7,276 nt of DNA, taken from NCBI GenBank assembly GCA_937899305.1, contig CALDJV010001150.1, positions 1 to 7,276 on the forward strand. Reading direction: 5' to 3'. Below the pieces are notes generated by a model, which saw only the letters and a list, made by a program, of their open reading frames with translations, was not told the DNA's origin and did no database searches. The stretch is from an uncultured Cytophagaceae bacterium (GTDB lineage: Bacteria > Bacteroidota > Bacteroidia > Cytophagales > Microscillaceae). Made by a program: the position numbers and the translations under genes. Shown here in pieces: positions 1-6,334 of the stretch. Position 1 is the first letter of the stretch; each line of letters begins with the position of its first letter.

Positions 1-209
1 TTTTAACTGCTATTTCCACGAAGGGTTCTGTAATTTAAAAGGCCAAAGTCGAGCTGAGTAAAAAGTGAGCGTTCATGCAGTATTTGCCAATATCAAATAA
101 TTAAGTTTTGGCTGTTACCTTTTATTAGCTGATTATCACTATATTTACCGCTTCATTTTGATTGCGTGTTATCTTTTTTTGAATATTTTAAAACCCGTGA
201 TAATATTTT

Positions 210-602
210 ATGTCGGCAAAGTATCAGCATATTTTGGTGGTAGACGATGACAAAACTTTTATCTACCTCAACTATAAGCTTCTTTCTAAAATTACTGGTT
301 GCAAGAAAATTTTGCTCAAGATGAGTGGAGTGACTGCCTTGCAGTACCTTGAGGAATGCGATCAAGTACAAGACTTCCCCGATCTAATTAGCATGGATTG
401 GAACATGCCACTAGGCAATGGAAATGACTTTCTGGAAGAGTATTCCAAGACGTTTTATCAAAAGTATCCTGAGACCAAAGTCATTATTATTTCAGGGGTA
501 ACTTCTGAGATTCAATCCGAACATATCAAAAAATATGAGTTTGTGATTGATTTTTTGCCCAAACCAGTCAATGAACAAACTTTAGCCAGCGTGATACTGT
601 AA
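210..602 (+). CDS. Stand-alone CheY-like response regulator (single receiver domain)
   Basis: The 130-residue product is one receiver (REC) domain and nothing else. The acidic pocket is the D12-D13-D14 run after the first strand (HILVVDDD). The phosphoacceptor is D63 in the DLISMDWNMP motif, the conserved Ser/Thr is S95 at the end of strand 4 (KVIIISG), and the conserved lysine is K118 in FLPKP. All residues needed for phosphorylation by a histidine kinase are present. There is no DNA-binding, GGDEF or other output domain, so the protein probably signals by protein-protein contact, as CheY and Spo0F do. No kinase gene is adjacent, so its partner is unknown. The C-terminal helix is short: the protein ends 12 residues after K118. 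The ATG at 210 leaves only eight residues before the first beta strand finishes, which fits the family. No clear promoter or ribosome-binding site is visible upstream. Confidence 0.93.
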   Translation: MSAKYQHILVVDDDKTFIYLNYKLLSKITGCKKILLKMSGVTALQYLEECDQVQDFPDLISMDWNMPLGNGNDFLEEYSKTFYQKYPETKVIIISGVTSEIQSEHIKKYEFVIDFLPKPVNEQTLASVIL

Positions 603-754
603 GTGGTACTAACTGCTTGAATCTTTCGCTTTGGCTTGCCTTTGCTTTTCCTCTTATATAGGATTTGTCGGCTTTTTTGTCTTTTTCTGCGTCGCATGCA
701 ACCTCCTCACTACATTAGGTTGTCTTCCTTCCAAACCATTGAACCATTAGAACC

Positions 755-2017
755 ATGAAAAAAGAAGACAAAAAATGTGGCATGCTTTCTATGAAAGTGT
801 TACTCGTATTATTCCTTTTTATTTTTTCCTCACACTGTTTCGTTTTTGCTCAGGATGCTGGTGGAGGCTTTAATCTAGCCATCAAGCACACCGGGATTGG
901 CTTTGGTAACTCCAAAAAATTTAATGGGGTTCGATTCAATTATCGAGACTATGATGTCGAGAAAGTTAACGGCATCAATGTAACGCTTTGGAACCCTTAT
1001 GATTTTGATGAAGGTATTCAGAGCAAAATTACTGGGATTGCGATTGGGTTACCCCTTACTGGGGCCAAAAATATTCGAGGAATAGCCATTGGAGCCGGAG
1101 TAGGGGCAACCGAGTCGATGTACGGAATCAATGTTGGAGCTTTGGGCGCGGGAGCGGGTAACAATGTAGGTGGAATCAATATTGGAGGCCTTGGACTTGG
1201 TGCAGGAAAAAACTTGTCTGGAATTAGTATTGGTGGCTTGGGTCTGGGGGCAGGCAACAACATGACTGGGGTAAATATAGCCGGCCTAGGTTTGGGTGCA
1301 GGCAACAAACTACGAGGAATCAATGTGGCAGGATTAGGCCTGGGTGCAGGTGAAGACCTGTTTGGGATCAATGTAGCTGGGCTGGGCTTAGGCGCGGGTA
1401 GAAAAGCAACTGGAATCAATGTGAGTTTGGGTGGCGTAGGGGCAGGCGATCAATTGGCTGGTATTTCGGTTGGAGGCTTGGCCGCAGTTTCAGGAGAGCG
1501 TATCAAAGGAATCACAATTGGCGGCCTGGCGGTGGCTGCAAGTCAAAATATTACTGGAATTTCGGCATCAGCGATTGCCGTTGCGTCTGGTGGCAATGTA
1601 ATTGGGATCAATATGGCGGGGGTTGCAGTAGCAGCTGGAGACAATCTCTCTGGAATAAACGTAGGAGGGATAGCAGTAGCAGCTGGCGATCGTGTTTTAG
1701 GTGTGAATGTGGCCGGCATTGCGATTGGGGCACGAAAAATTTCTGGATTGTCTGTTTCAGCCGTCATGGGAGGCAAACACCTTACTGGGGTACATATCGC
1801 TCCGGCTTATTTGCGGGTGGTAGACAATGGTACCATGCGGGGCTTGGCCATCAGCGCCTTCAACCATATTAGAGGAGAACAAAAAGGCGTTACCATTGGG
1901 GTATTCAACTATGCTCGAAAGCTGAAGGGCGTTCAAATTGGGTTGCTCAATTATGTCAAAGAAAACCCTTTGCTACTTCGCTTGATGCCGATTGTCAATT
2001 TCAATTTTAGGGATTAA
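755..2017 (+). CDS. Secreted glycine-rich surface-repeat protein (LA_2272-like repeats)
   Basis: The 420-residue product starts with a signal peptide: a Lys-rich stretch, a hydrophobic core at about residues 14-31, and a probable cut near the FAQ-D site at residues 31-34. Start codons at M10 or M13 would also give a good signal peptide, so the true start is uncertain by up to 12 codons. After a short unique region (34-93) comes a long array of glycine-rich repeats, mostly 16 residues (about 94-344), of the form GINVAGLGLGAGxxLx. The C-terminal part (about 345-403) has longer units such as GVTIGVFNYARKLK and GVQIGLLNYVKENP, which resemble the LA_2272 surface-repeat family described from Leptospira and frequent in Bacteroidota. 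The protein ends in NFNF-R-D. Alternating small and branched hydrophobic residues suggest a beta-solenoid or similar surface fold (inference). No enzymatic motif is seen, and the function is unknown. It is convergent with the downstream peptidase gene. Confidence 0.9.
   Translation: MKKEDKKCGMLSMKVLLVLFLFIFSSHCFVFAQDAGGGFNLAIKHTGIGFGNSKKFNGVRFNYRDYDVEKVNGINVTLWNPYDFDEGIQSKITGIAIGLPLTGAKNIRGIAIGAGVGATESMYGINVGALGAGAGNNVGGINIGGLGLGAGKNLSGISIGGLGLGAGNNMTGVNIAGLGLGAGNKLRGINVAGLGLGAGEDLFGINVAGLGLGAGRKATGINVSLGGVGAGDQLAGISVGGLAAVSGERIKGITIGGLAVAASQNITGISASAIAVASGGNVIGINMAGVAVAAGDNLSGINVGGIAVAAGDRVLGVNVAGIAIGARKISGLSVSAVMGGKHLTGVHIAPAYLRVVDNGTMRGLAISAFNHIRGEQKGVTIGVFNYARKLKGVQIGLLNYVKENPLLLRLMPIVNFNFRD
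1034..1786 (+). repeat. In-gene array of about 16 repeats, mostly 48 bp (16 aa)
   Basis: Codons 94-344 of the surface-repeat gene form a tandem array. The first two units are 15 residues, then twelve units of exactly 16 residues run from residue 124 to 315, followed by units of 15 and 14. Units at residues 140-219 share the core GLGLGAG. From about residue 236 the core drifts to forms such as GLAVAAS and GVAVAAG. The units are conserved in protein but diverged in DNA: identical peptides use different leucine and glycine codons. Confidence 0.93.
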
Positions 2018-2107
2018 TATAAAAAAGTCATTGTCGCCGCCTTCGTTTGTGTCTCCACAAACGAAAATGTCTAGTAGTATGGGGATTAATGTAAAAAAGT
2101 CATTGTC
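2010..2107 (+). repeat. 26-nt direct repeat flanking the surface-repeat gene's stop codon
   Basis: Two copies of a 26-nt sequence lie at 2010-2035 and 2082-2107 with one mismatch (A versus G at the tenth base). Each begins GGGATTAAT and ends AAGTCATTGTC. The first copy contains the last codon and stop codon of the upstream gene. The second forms most of the left arm of the terminator at 2095-2139. The 72-bp offset suggests that the gene end and its terminator arm were partly duplicated, or that about 46 bp was inserted between the two copies. Confidence 0.85.
2042..2065. other. Perfect 10-bp hairpin between the direct repeats
   Basis: The arms TTCGTTTGTG and CACAAACGAA are exact reverse complements around a TCTC loop. 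No T-run follows on either strand, so it is not a canonical terminator by itself. It occupies the spacer between the two 26-nt direct repeats. It could be an RNA 3' stability structure or a remnant of an inserted palindromic element. Confidence 0.7.
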
Positions 2108-2139
2108 TCAAATAGCATACTTTTGAGACAATGACTTTT
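2095..2139. terminator. Bidirectional intrinsic terminator between convergent genes
   Basis: The stem has 18 perfect base pairs (2095-2112 with 2122-2139) and a 9-nt loop. The outer ends are AAAA on the left and TTTT on the right, so each strand's RNA ends its stem in a U-run. It lies 78 bp after the stop of the + strand surface-repeat gene and 32 bp after the stop of the - strand peptidase gene, as expected for a shared terminator. Confidence 0.85.
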
Positions 2140-2170
2140 ATCACTGTAATGCTTTGCCTATCGAGTACTG

Positions 2171-4129
2171 CTATTTTCCGGCAGTCCAGGTGTTGTTGGC
2201 TTTGTTTACATCCGATACCAGGTTTTGAGGGTCAATACGCACTTTTTTGATTTTACTTTTGCTGTTATGTACATAATTGAACTTGTTCCCCTTGAACCAA
2301 ATTTCTACGGATAGTTTCACCGTTTTTTTGGTTCCGTTTTCTTCTTCTATTTCCAAAAGCACGGGCATCAATACGCCTCCCTTGTTTTCTAATTTGATAA
2401 TGGCACCTTGTTCAGGCTTGTTTTTTACATAACGTACATCAACCACGCCTTGGTCAATGGTTTCGGTGGTATAAAACCATTTTTTCCAGAACCAATCCAA
2501 CTCTTCTCCGCCCGCGTTTTCCATCGTATTGAAAAAGTCAATAGGTGTAGGGTGTTTGTATGCCCAACGTTTGATGTACATACGGAAAGCATAATCGAAG
2601 CGCTTTGGCCCCAAAATAACTTCTCGTAACATGAAAAGGCCCATGGCTGGCTTGAAATAGGCGGTCATACCCAGGCTTTGGGAATTGCTCACAATATCGG
2701 GATACGTATGGATGCTCTCGGATCTGGAAGAGCGTAGCATTCCAGCTAAAAAGGGAGATCCCAAAAAAGCGGTTCGTTTATATTCTCCTTTGTTGAATGC
2801 CAATGTACTATAGTGATTGATAAATTGATTGAAGCCTTCATCCATCCAAGGATATAGGCGTTCGTTGCTTCCCACAATCATTGGAAACCAGTTGTGACCA
2901 AACTCATGATCAGTCACTCCCCATAGATTGCCTCCAGCAGCACGCCATCCACAAAACGACAACCCTGGATATTCCATTCCACCTACATTACTGGCTACAT
3001 TGACTGCTACCGGATAAGGGTACTCAAACCAAGTTTTGGAATAGTATTCAATAGAAAACTTAGTGTATTGGGTAGAGCGGCCCCAAGCATTTTTGCCATC
3101 TACTTCGGCAGGGTATACTGATTGAGCCAAGGCCTTTTTGCCACTGGGTAAATTGATTCGGGCAGCATCCCAAATAAAAGCTTTAGAAGATCCCCAGGCA
3201 ACATCCCGGCTGTTTTCCATCTTGAAATGCCAAGTGAGGGTACCGTTTTGTTTAGGGCGGGTTTTTTTGGTTTTACCTACTTCGTCTTTCTCGATGATCA
3301 TCACCGTTTTATCGCTTTTTTGAGCTTTGGCAAAACGCTTGATTTGGGTGTTCGTCAACACTTCTTTGGGGTTTTGTAACTTACCTGAAGCCACCACAAT
3401 GTGGTCGTAAGGAACAGTGACTTTAAAATCAAAATCCCCATATTCGCAATAAAACTCACCCGCCCCCAAATAAGGAGCCGTGTTCCAGCCTTTGATGTCG
3501 TCGTATACACACAAACGAGGGTACCACTGCGCAATGCTGTAAATCAAACCATTTTTTACTTTTAATCTTCCACAACGATCCATCCCATACTGTGGTACTT
3601 TAAACTCAAAGTCCATTTCCAGTACAAGTTTTCCACCTTTTGCTGCCAAATTTTTATCAAGTTGTACCTGCATGCGGGTATCACTGATGAGGTATTGGGC
3701 ATCGTAACTTTTTTTATTGGCTTTTACTCGTACGTTAGATATTTTATAGCCTCCATCAAAGTCACCAATATAACGCCCTCCACTGGTAGAAACATTGACT
3801 GCCCCCCGTGAACTTTCTTTGAAGCGGTTTTGACCCAATTGCAACCATAAAAATTCCAATGCTTGAGGACTGTTGTTGGTATAAGTAATGGCAACGTGTC
3901 CTTTCAATTGATGGGTTTGATCATCGAGGCTGACCGAGAGGGTGTAATCAGCGCGGTTTTGCCAATACTTCTCACCGGGAGCCCCCGAGGCAGCACGGTA
4001 AGGGTTGCCTTGCCAATCGAACACCGGGAGGAAAGTATTGAGGTTATTTTGAGCTTTTAAAGTATTTGCTAGTGCCAGAGAAATTAATAAAGGGAACACA
4101 AGTGTCCACCAACGCGCATTTTTTTTCAT
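2171..4129 (-). CDS. Secreted M1-family zinc metallopeptidase (aminopeptidase)
   Basis: The 652-residue product begins with a signal peptide (MKKNARWW, then a hydrophobic core, cut near LKAQ at residues 24-27), so it acts in the periplasm or outside the cell. An N-terminal beta domain of the M1 type (about 55-260) precedes the catalytic domain. The zinc site is complete: HEFGH at 408-412 and the third ligand E431 in the DEGFNQF segment, the classic HExxH-x18-E spacing. The exopeptidase motif is GGMEYP (383-388), a variant of GAMEN. Y491 in the AYFKPAMG segment is the likely catalytic tyrosine. A beta-rich tail follows from about residue 560, with no obvious type IX secretion sorting domain. 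The expected role is removal of N-terminal residues from peptides for nutrition or turnover; the substrate cannot be read from the sequence. The gene is monocistronic and ends at the shared terminator. The ATG at 4129 is supported by the signal peptide. Confidence 0.96.
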   Translation of the reverse strand: MKKNARWWTLVFPLLISLALANTLKAQNNLNTFLPVFDWQGNPYRAASGAPGEKYWQNRADYTLSVSLDDQTHQLKGHVAITYTNNSPQALEFLWLQLGQNRFKESSRGAVNVSTSGGRYIGDFDGGYKISNVRVKANKKSYDAQYLISDTRMQVQLDKNLAAKGGKLVLEMDFEFKVPQYGMDRCGRLKVKNGLIYSIAQWYPRLCVYDDIKGWNTAPYLGAGEFYCEYGDFDFKVTVPYDHIVVASGKLQNPKEVLTNTQIKRFAKAQKSDKTVMIIEKDEVGKTKKTRPKQNGTLTWHFKMENSRDVAWGSSKAFIWDAARINLPSGKKALAQSVYPAEVDGKNAWGRSTQYTKFSIEYYSKTWFEYPYPVAVNVASNVGGMEYPGLSFCGWRAAGGNLWGVTDHEFGHNWFPMIVGSNERLYPWMDEGFNQFINHYSTLAFNKGEYKRTAFLGSPFLAGMLRSSRSESIHTYPDIVSNSQSLGMTAYFKPAMGLFMLREVILGPKRFDYAFRMYIKRWAYKHPTPIDFFNTMENAGGEELDWFWKKWFYTTETIDQGVVDVRYVKNKPEQGAIIKLENKGGVLMPVLLEIEEENGTKKTVKLSVEIWFKGNKFNYVHNSKSKIKKVRIDPQNLVSDVNKANNTWTAGK

Positions 4130-4576
4130 ATTCTTCTAAGTAATTAATGATCTAAGTTTGTAAGTGTTTGTTTAAATTGTTGTTTAAGATGTATTTTCCG
4201 AAATATTCTGGGATTAAATGCGTCAAATTTTAGAGAAATTGCATGATAATTTGACAAGATATAATCAAATATATCGTAAAAGACCTGATTTTTTTTGGTT
4301 TAAACAAACTTTAAATTCAATTGGAGAAGGTTTAAAGCTTTTCAAATTATGTAGAAAAGTAGCCAAACCAATCACGAATTGATTTATCCAGATCTCAAAA
4401 ATAATCATTCCTTTAAAATATGTGCGGACAAAAGCGGGTTTTTATTGCACTTTAAAAATAGAACGGTACCCAGTTGAACCTTCTAGACTTTGAAGAACCA
4501 CGTTTTTTTGCTATGTTTAATGTTTATATATTGAAGTCAAGGTGGCTTCTATTCTCAAAGTAAAGACGCTTCTCTT
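4130..4576. other. 447-bp divergent intergenic spacer
   Basis: This AT-rich spacer separates the divergent peptidase and phosphoesterase genes. No credible coding region is seen. It holds a candidate + strand promoter (4489-4519) and an 11-bp inverted repeat, GTTTGTTTAAA at 4166-4176 matched by TTTAAACAAAC at 4299-4309, which may be chance in AT-rich DNA. For the minus-strand peptidase gene, TATATTTG (4266-4273) and TATTTTTG (4396-4403) match the TAnnTTTG box, but neither has a partner TTTG at the usual distance. Confidence 0.6.
4489..4519 (+). promoter_or_regulatory. Candidate Bacteroidota-type promoter for the phosphoesterase operon
   Basis: TTTG at 4489-4492 is followed after 19 nt by TATGTTTA at 4512-4519. 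This matches the Bacteroidota consensus TTTG, 19-21 nt, TAnnTTTG, with one mismatch in the last base. Transcription would start near 4525, giving a leader of about 50 nt before the ATG at 4577. Confidence 0.45.
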
Positions 4577-5377
4577 ATGAAAACTTATGTACTTTACCAT
4601 GCGCACTGTACCGATGGTTTTGGCGCTGCATATGCGGCTTGGAAAATCTATGGCAGCAAGGCAATTTATCTACCTGTAAAGTATAACAACCCAATGCCCA
4701 AACTCAAGAAGAAGTCGCAAGTGTACATTGTCGATTTTAGTTATTCTCGTCAGGAATTGCTCGATTTGGCTGATGAAATGCATGAGGTGATTGTATTAGA
4801 CCATCACAAAACCGCTGAGGAAGACTTGGGGAGCATTGAGCCATCAGACGCCCCTAATTTATCTATTACATTTGATCTGGAAAAAAGCGGAGCAGTGTTG
4901 GCCTGGGAGTATTTTCACCCCAATGACGAGATTCCGCCATTGATTCTACACATTCAAGACAAGGATTTATGGCGTTTTGATCTCAAAGATACCAAAAAGG
5001 TGATCGCGTCGTTGCTTTCTTATGACATGGATTTTAAGTTATGGGACAAATTCAATCTTGATAACCTCATTACCGAAGGAGAAGCCATTTTGCGTTACCA
5101 AAACCTGACAGTAGATAAACTCTGTAGAAACATGCGGATGACAAAAGTAGGTGGACATATGGTGCCTACGGTTAACAGTGGAGTACTACAAAGCGAGATT
5201 GGCAATCGCTTGTGTGAATTGTATCCCGAAAGTCCTTTCTCGATGGTGTATTTCGATTCTAACGACAAAACCCGCTATAGTTTGCGTTCAATTGGGGAAT
5301 TTGACGTGTCGGCGGTGGCTCGTACCTATGGAGGAGGAGGGCACAAAAATGCGGCAGGTTACATGATGCGAGATTAG
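4577..5377 (+). CDS. DHH/DHHA1 family phosphoesterase (NrnB-like)
   Basis: The 266-residue product has the two-domain plan of the DHH superfamily. In the N-terminal DHH domain the metal ligands are recognisable: YHAHCTDGFGAA (7-18, with H8, H10 and D13), D53 in IVDFS, the name motif D75-H76-H77 in LDHHKTA, and probably D128 or D130 in IQDKDLW. The C-terminal DHHA1 domain carries the substrate-binding GGGGHKNAAGY motif (252-262). This size and layout fit the group annotated as oligoribonuclease NrnB or cyclic-nucleotide phosphodiesterase, cytosolic Mn-dependent enzymes that degrade short RNAs or linear dinucleotides. It lacks the CBS and membrane parts of GdpP. Exact substrate choice (nanoRNA, pAp or cyclic-nucleotide products) cannot be decided here. 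It is the first gene of a likely two-gene operon and has a promoter candidate upstream. There is no Shine-Dalgarno sequence before the ATG, as is usual in this phylum. Confidence 0.94.
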   Translation: MKTYVLYHAHCTDGFGAAYAAWKIYGSKAIYLPVKYNNPMPKLKKKSQVYIVDFSYSRQELLDLADEMHEVIVLDHHKTAEEDLGSIEPSDAPNLSITFDLEKSGAVLAWEYFHPNDEIPPLILHIQDKDLWRFDLKDTKKVIASLLSYDMDFKLWDKFNLDNLITEGEAILRYQNLTVDKLCRNMRMTKVGGHMVPTVNSGVLQSEIGNRLCELYPESPFSMVYFDSNDKTRYSLRSIGEFDVSAVARTYGGGGHKNAAGYMMRD

Positions 5378-5409
5378 TAAAACAGAAAAATAAAAGTGAT
5401 TACTTCTTT

Positions 5410-5841
5410 ATGAAAATTAAAAAACAATTTAACCAACTTTCTTACCAGCAAATCAAAGAAACCGTCATTCAGCGTAAAAAATACACCAACTTCAATTCTT
5501 TGGGATTGTATCGGGGTATTTTAGAAAACGAAAAGCTGACTCTGCAGCAAAAAATAGAGTTGCGAGACTTTGCCCACGAATTTTTTTACAAATCATACCT
5601 TTTTTTGCAAGTAAAAGACCCCCATACCTATTACAAACACTTGGTACTGGGAGAAGAGGAAGTACTTACGGTAGCCGATGAGCGACAGATTTGGCAAGAC
5701 ATTCGTCATAATCAAGCAAAAATCCTCAAGAAGAAACGCATCAAACACCACAGTTTTGGTATTTACTCCAAGCACGATTGCGGTAATGAAGCTTGTCCTT
5801 ATCATGGAGTCATGTTTAAAGAAGGATCGATCTATTTGTAG
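5410..5841 (+). CDS. Conserved-looking hypothetical protein with C-terminal His/Cys cluster
   Basis: I do not recognise this 143-residue protein. It is basic, has no signal peptide or membrane segment, and is probably cytosolic. Residues 1-100 look alpha-helical, with many Lys, Gln and aromatic residues. A very basic stretch (KILKKKRIKHH, 104-114) leads into a compact cluster: H113, H114, H122, C124, C129 and H132 in the segment ending HDCGNEACPYHG. This spacing could bind one metal ion but matches no zinc-finger class I can name. It starts 32 bp after the phosphoesterase stop on the same strand, so co-transcription is likely. The basic stretch beside a possible metal knuckle, downstream of a nanoRNase-like enzyme, would fit nucleic-acid binding, but that is inference. 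The ATG at 5410 is the first in frame after the previous gene. Confidence 0.82.
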   Translation: MKIKKQFNQLSYQQIKETVIQRKKYTNFNSLGLYRGILENEKLTLQQKIELRDFAHEFFYKSYLFLQVKDPHTYYKHLVLGEEEVLTVADERQIWQDIRHNQAKILKKKRIKHHSFGIYSKHDCGNEACPYHGVMFKEGSIYL

Positions 5842-5853
5842 AATTGAAAGAAA

Positions 5854-5880
5854 GCATTATAACTTCGAGTAAAATAATGC
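5854..5880. other. Hairpin just after the hypothetical gene
   Basis: GCATTAT (5854-5860) pairs perfectly with ATAATGC (5874-5880). Inside the 13-nt loop, ACT and AGT can pair around TCG, extending the stem. On the + strand no U-run follows, so it would be at best a weak terminator for the phosphoesterase operon. On the minus strand it is followed by TTTCTTTC, so it could act as a second stop for transcripts coming from the right. Confidence 0.5.
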
Positions 5881-5891
5881 ACTTGTAGAAC

Positions 5892-5922
5892 AAAAAAAGC
5901 TAGAGTAGGTCTGTACTCTAGC
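5892..5922 (-). terminator. Intrinsic terminator, minus strand
   Basis: Read on the minus strand, the arms GCTAGAGTA (5922-5914) and TACTCTAGC (5907-5899) form a perfect 9-bp stem with a 6-nt loop, followed at once by seven T (5898-5892). This is a textbook intrinsic terminator. The nearest minus-strand protein gene ends at 6335, more than 400 bp away, so the terminator more likely ends a separate RNA or a very long 3' UTR. Confidence 0.8.
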
Positions 5923-6226
5923 CCCATATAATTTTGCAAATTTTTTACTGGTTTAAGTTTCCGAACTTAAATCACACGATTAGGCCAAGCTTGTAACTTG
6001 GCTCATTTTGTAAAAATGACATAATGCCTCGTGAAAGCCTCTGTCAAGGCTATTTTTGGCGCTTCAGAACAAAGCCCCTGCATTTCGTTTTTATTAAAAC
6101 GAGTTCAGGTGCAAACTGAACCTTATCTCAAGACATCAGTTCGGAAACTGATGCCAGCGCTTGTTTGGAACTTTTTCGATTCTTAGGACAAACAGGAGGA
6201 GAGTTTACCCAGAGCTTATGTAGATT
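5892..6226 (-). ncRNA. Candidate structured non-coding RNA (chain of hairpins), about 330 nt
   Basis: Nearly every base from 5952 to 6153 can be placed in consecutive small hairpins. Stems are at 5952-5971 (8 bp, 4-nt loop), 5983-6003 (7 bp with one G-T), 6003-6019 (7 bp), 6037-6050 (4-5 bp), 6058-6077 (6 bp with a bulge), 6085-6102 (7 bp, 4-nt loop), 6103-6121 (6 bp), 6134-6153 (8 bp, 4-nt loop) and 6160-6196 (8 bp, wide loop). No open reading frame of note crosses the region. On the minus strand it is preceded by a promoter-like pair (6231-6261) and ended by the terminator at 5892-5922, which is why I assign that strand. I could not match it to tmRNA, RNase P, SRP, 6S or a known riboswitch. 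The alternatives are a structured 3' UTR of the minus-strand operon to the right, or a degenerate palindromic insertion. Confidence 0.45.
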
Positions 6227-6230
6227 TCAA

Positions 6231-6261
6231 CAAGTTTAAAACGAGTTAAATTATTAAGCAA
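6231..6261 (-). promoter_or_regulatory. Candidate promoter for the structured RNA
   Basis: On the minus strand, ATTG (6262-6259) is followed after 20 nt by TAAACTTG (6238-6231). The second box matches TAnnTTTG at all but one position, and the spacing is right for Bacteroidota. Such AT-rich matches also occur by chance. The support is its position directly upstream of the hairpin chain and its agreement with the terminator strand. Confidence 0.33.
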
Positions 6262-6334
6262 TTGAAAATCAGGTACAGCACCTTATTCTGGTTTAAAAAA
6301 CACCCCACCAAATTTGTTAGAATACCACTTTTTC

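Noticed and set aside
755..850. Lipoprotein signal (cysteine at residue 28, SSHC) in the surface-repeat protein
   Set aside because: Histidine precedes the cysteine, which does not fit a lipobox, and a normal signal-peptidase site near FAQ-D follows.
1018..1776. Proline- and alanine-rich open frames on the minus strand opposite the surface-repeat gene
   Set aside because: They are the antisense image of a glycine-rich repetitive gene (Gly codons read as Pro/Ala) and have no own start context or plausible protein features.
1034..1786. Possible CRISPR-like or tandem satellite array
   Set aside because: The 48-bp units have no alternation of repeats and unique spacers and lie in one open frame; the conservation is at protein level.
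4266..4403. TATATTTG (4266-4273) and TATTTTTG (4396-4403) on the minus strand as promoters of the peptidase gene
   Set aside because: The nearest upstream TTTG boxes are 31 and 25 nt away, outside the usual 19-21 nt, so neither is well enough supported to annotate.
5930..6250. RNase P RNA, tmRNA or SRP RNA as identity of the hairpin chain
   Set aside because: No GAGGAAAGUCC-type P4 segment, no tRNA-like end with TTCGA and CCA, and no GGAAGCAGC segment was found. GAGGAGAGTTTAC at 6197-6209 only loosely recalls P4, and the sequence around it does not fit.
5952..6251. Integron attC-type recombination sites
   Set aside because: The hairpins lack paired RYYYAAC / GTTRRRY boxes in the right arrangement, and no integrase or cassette genes are seen.
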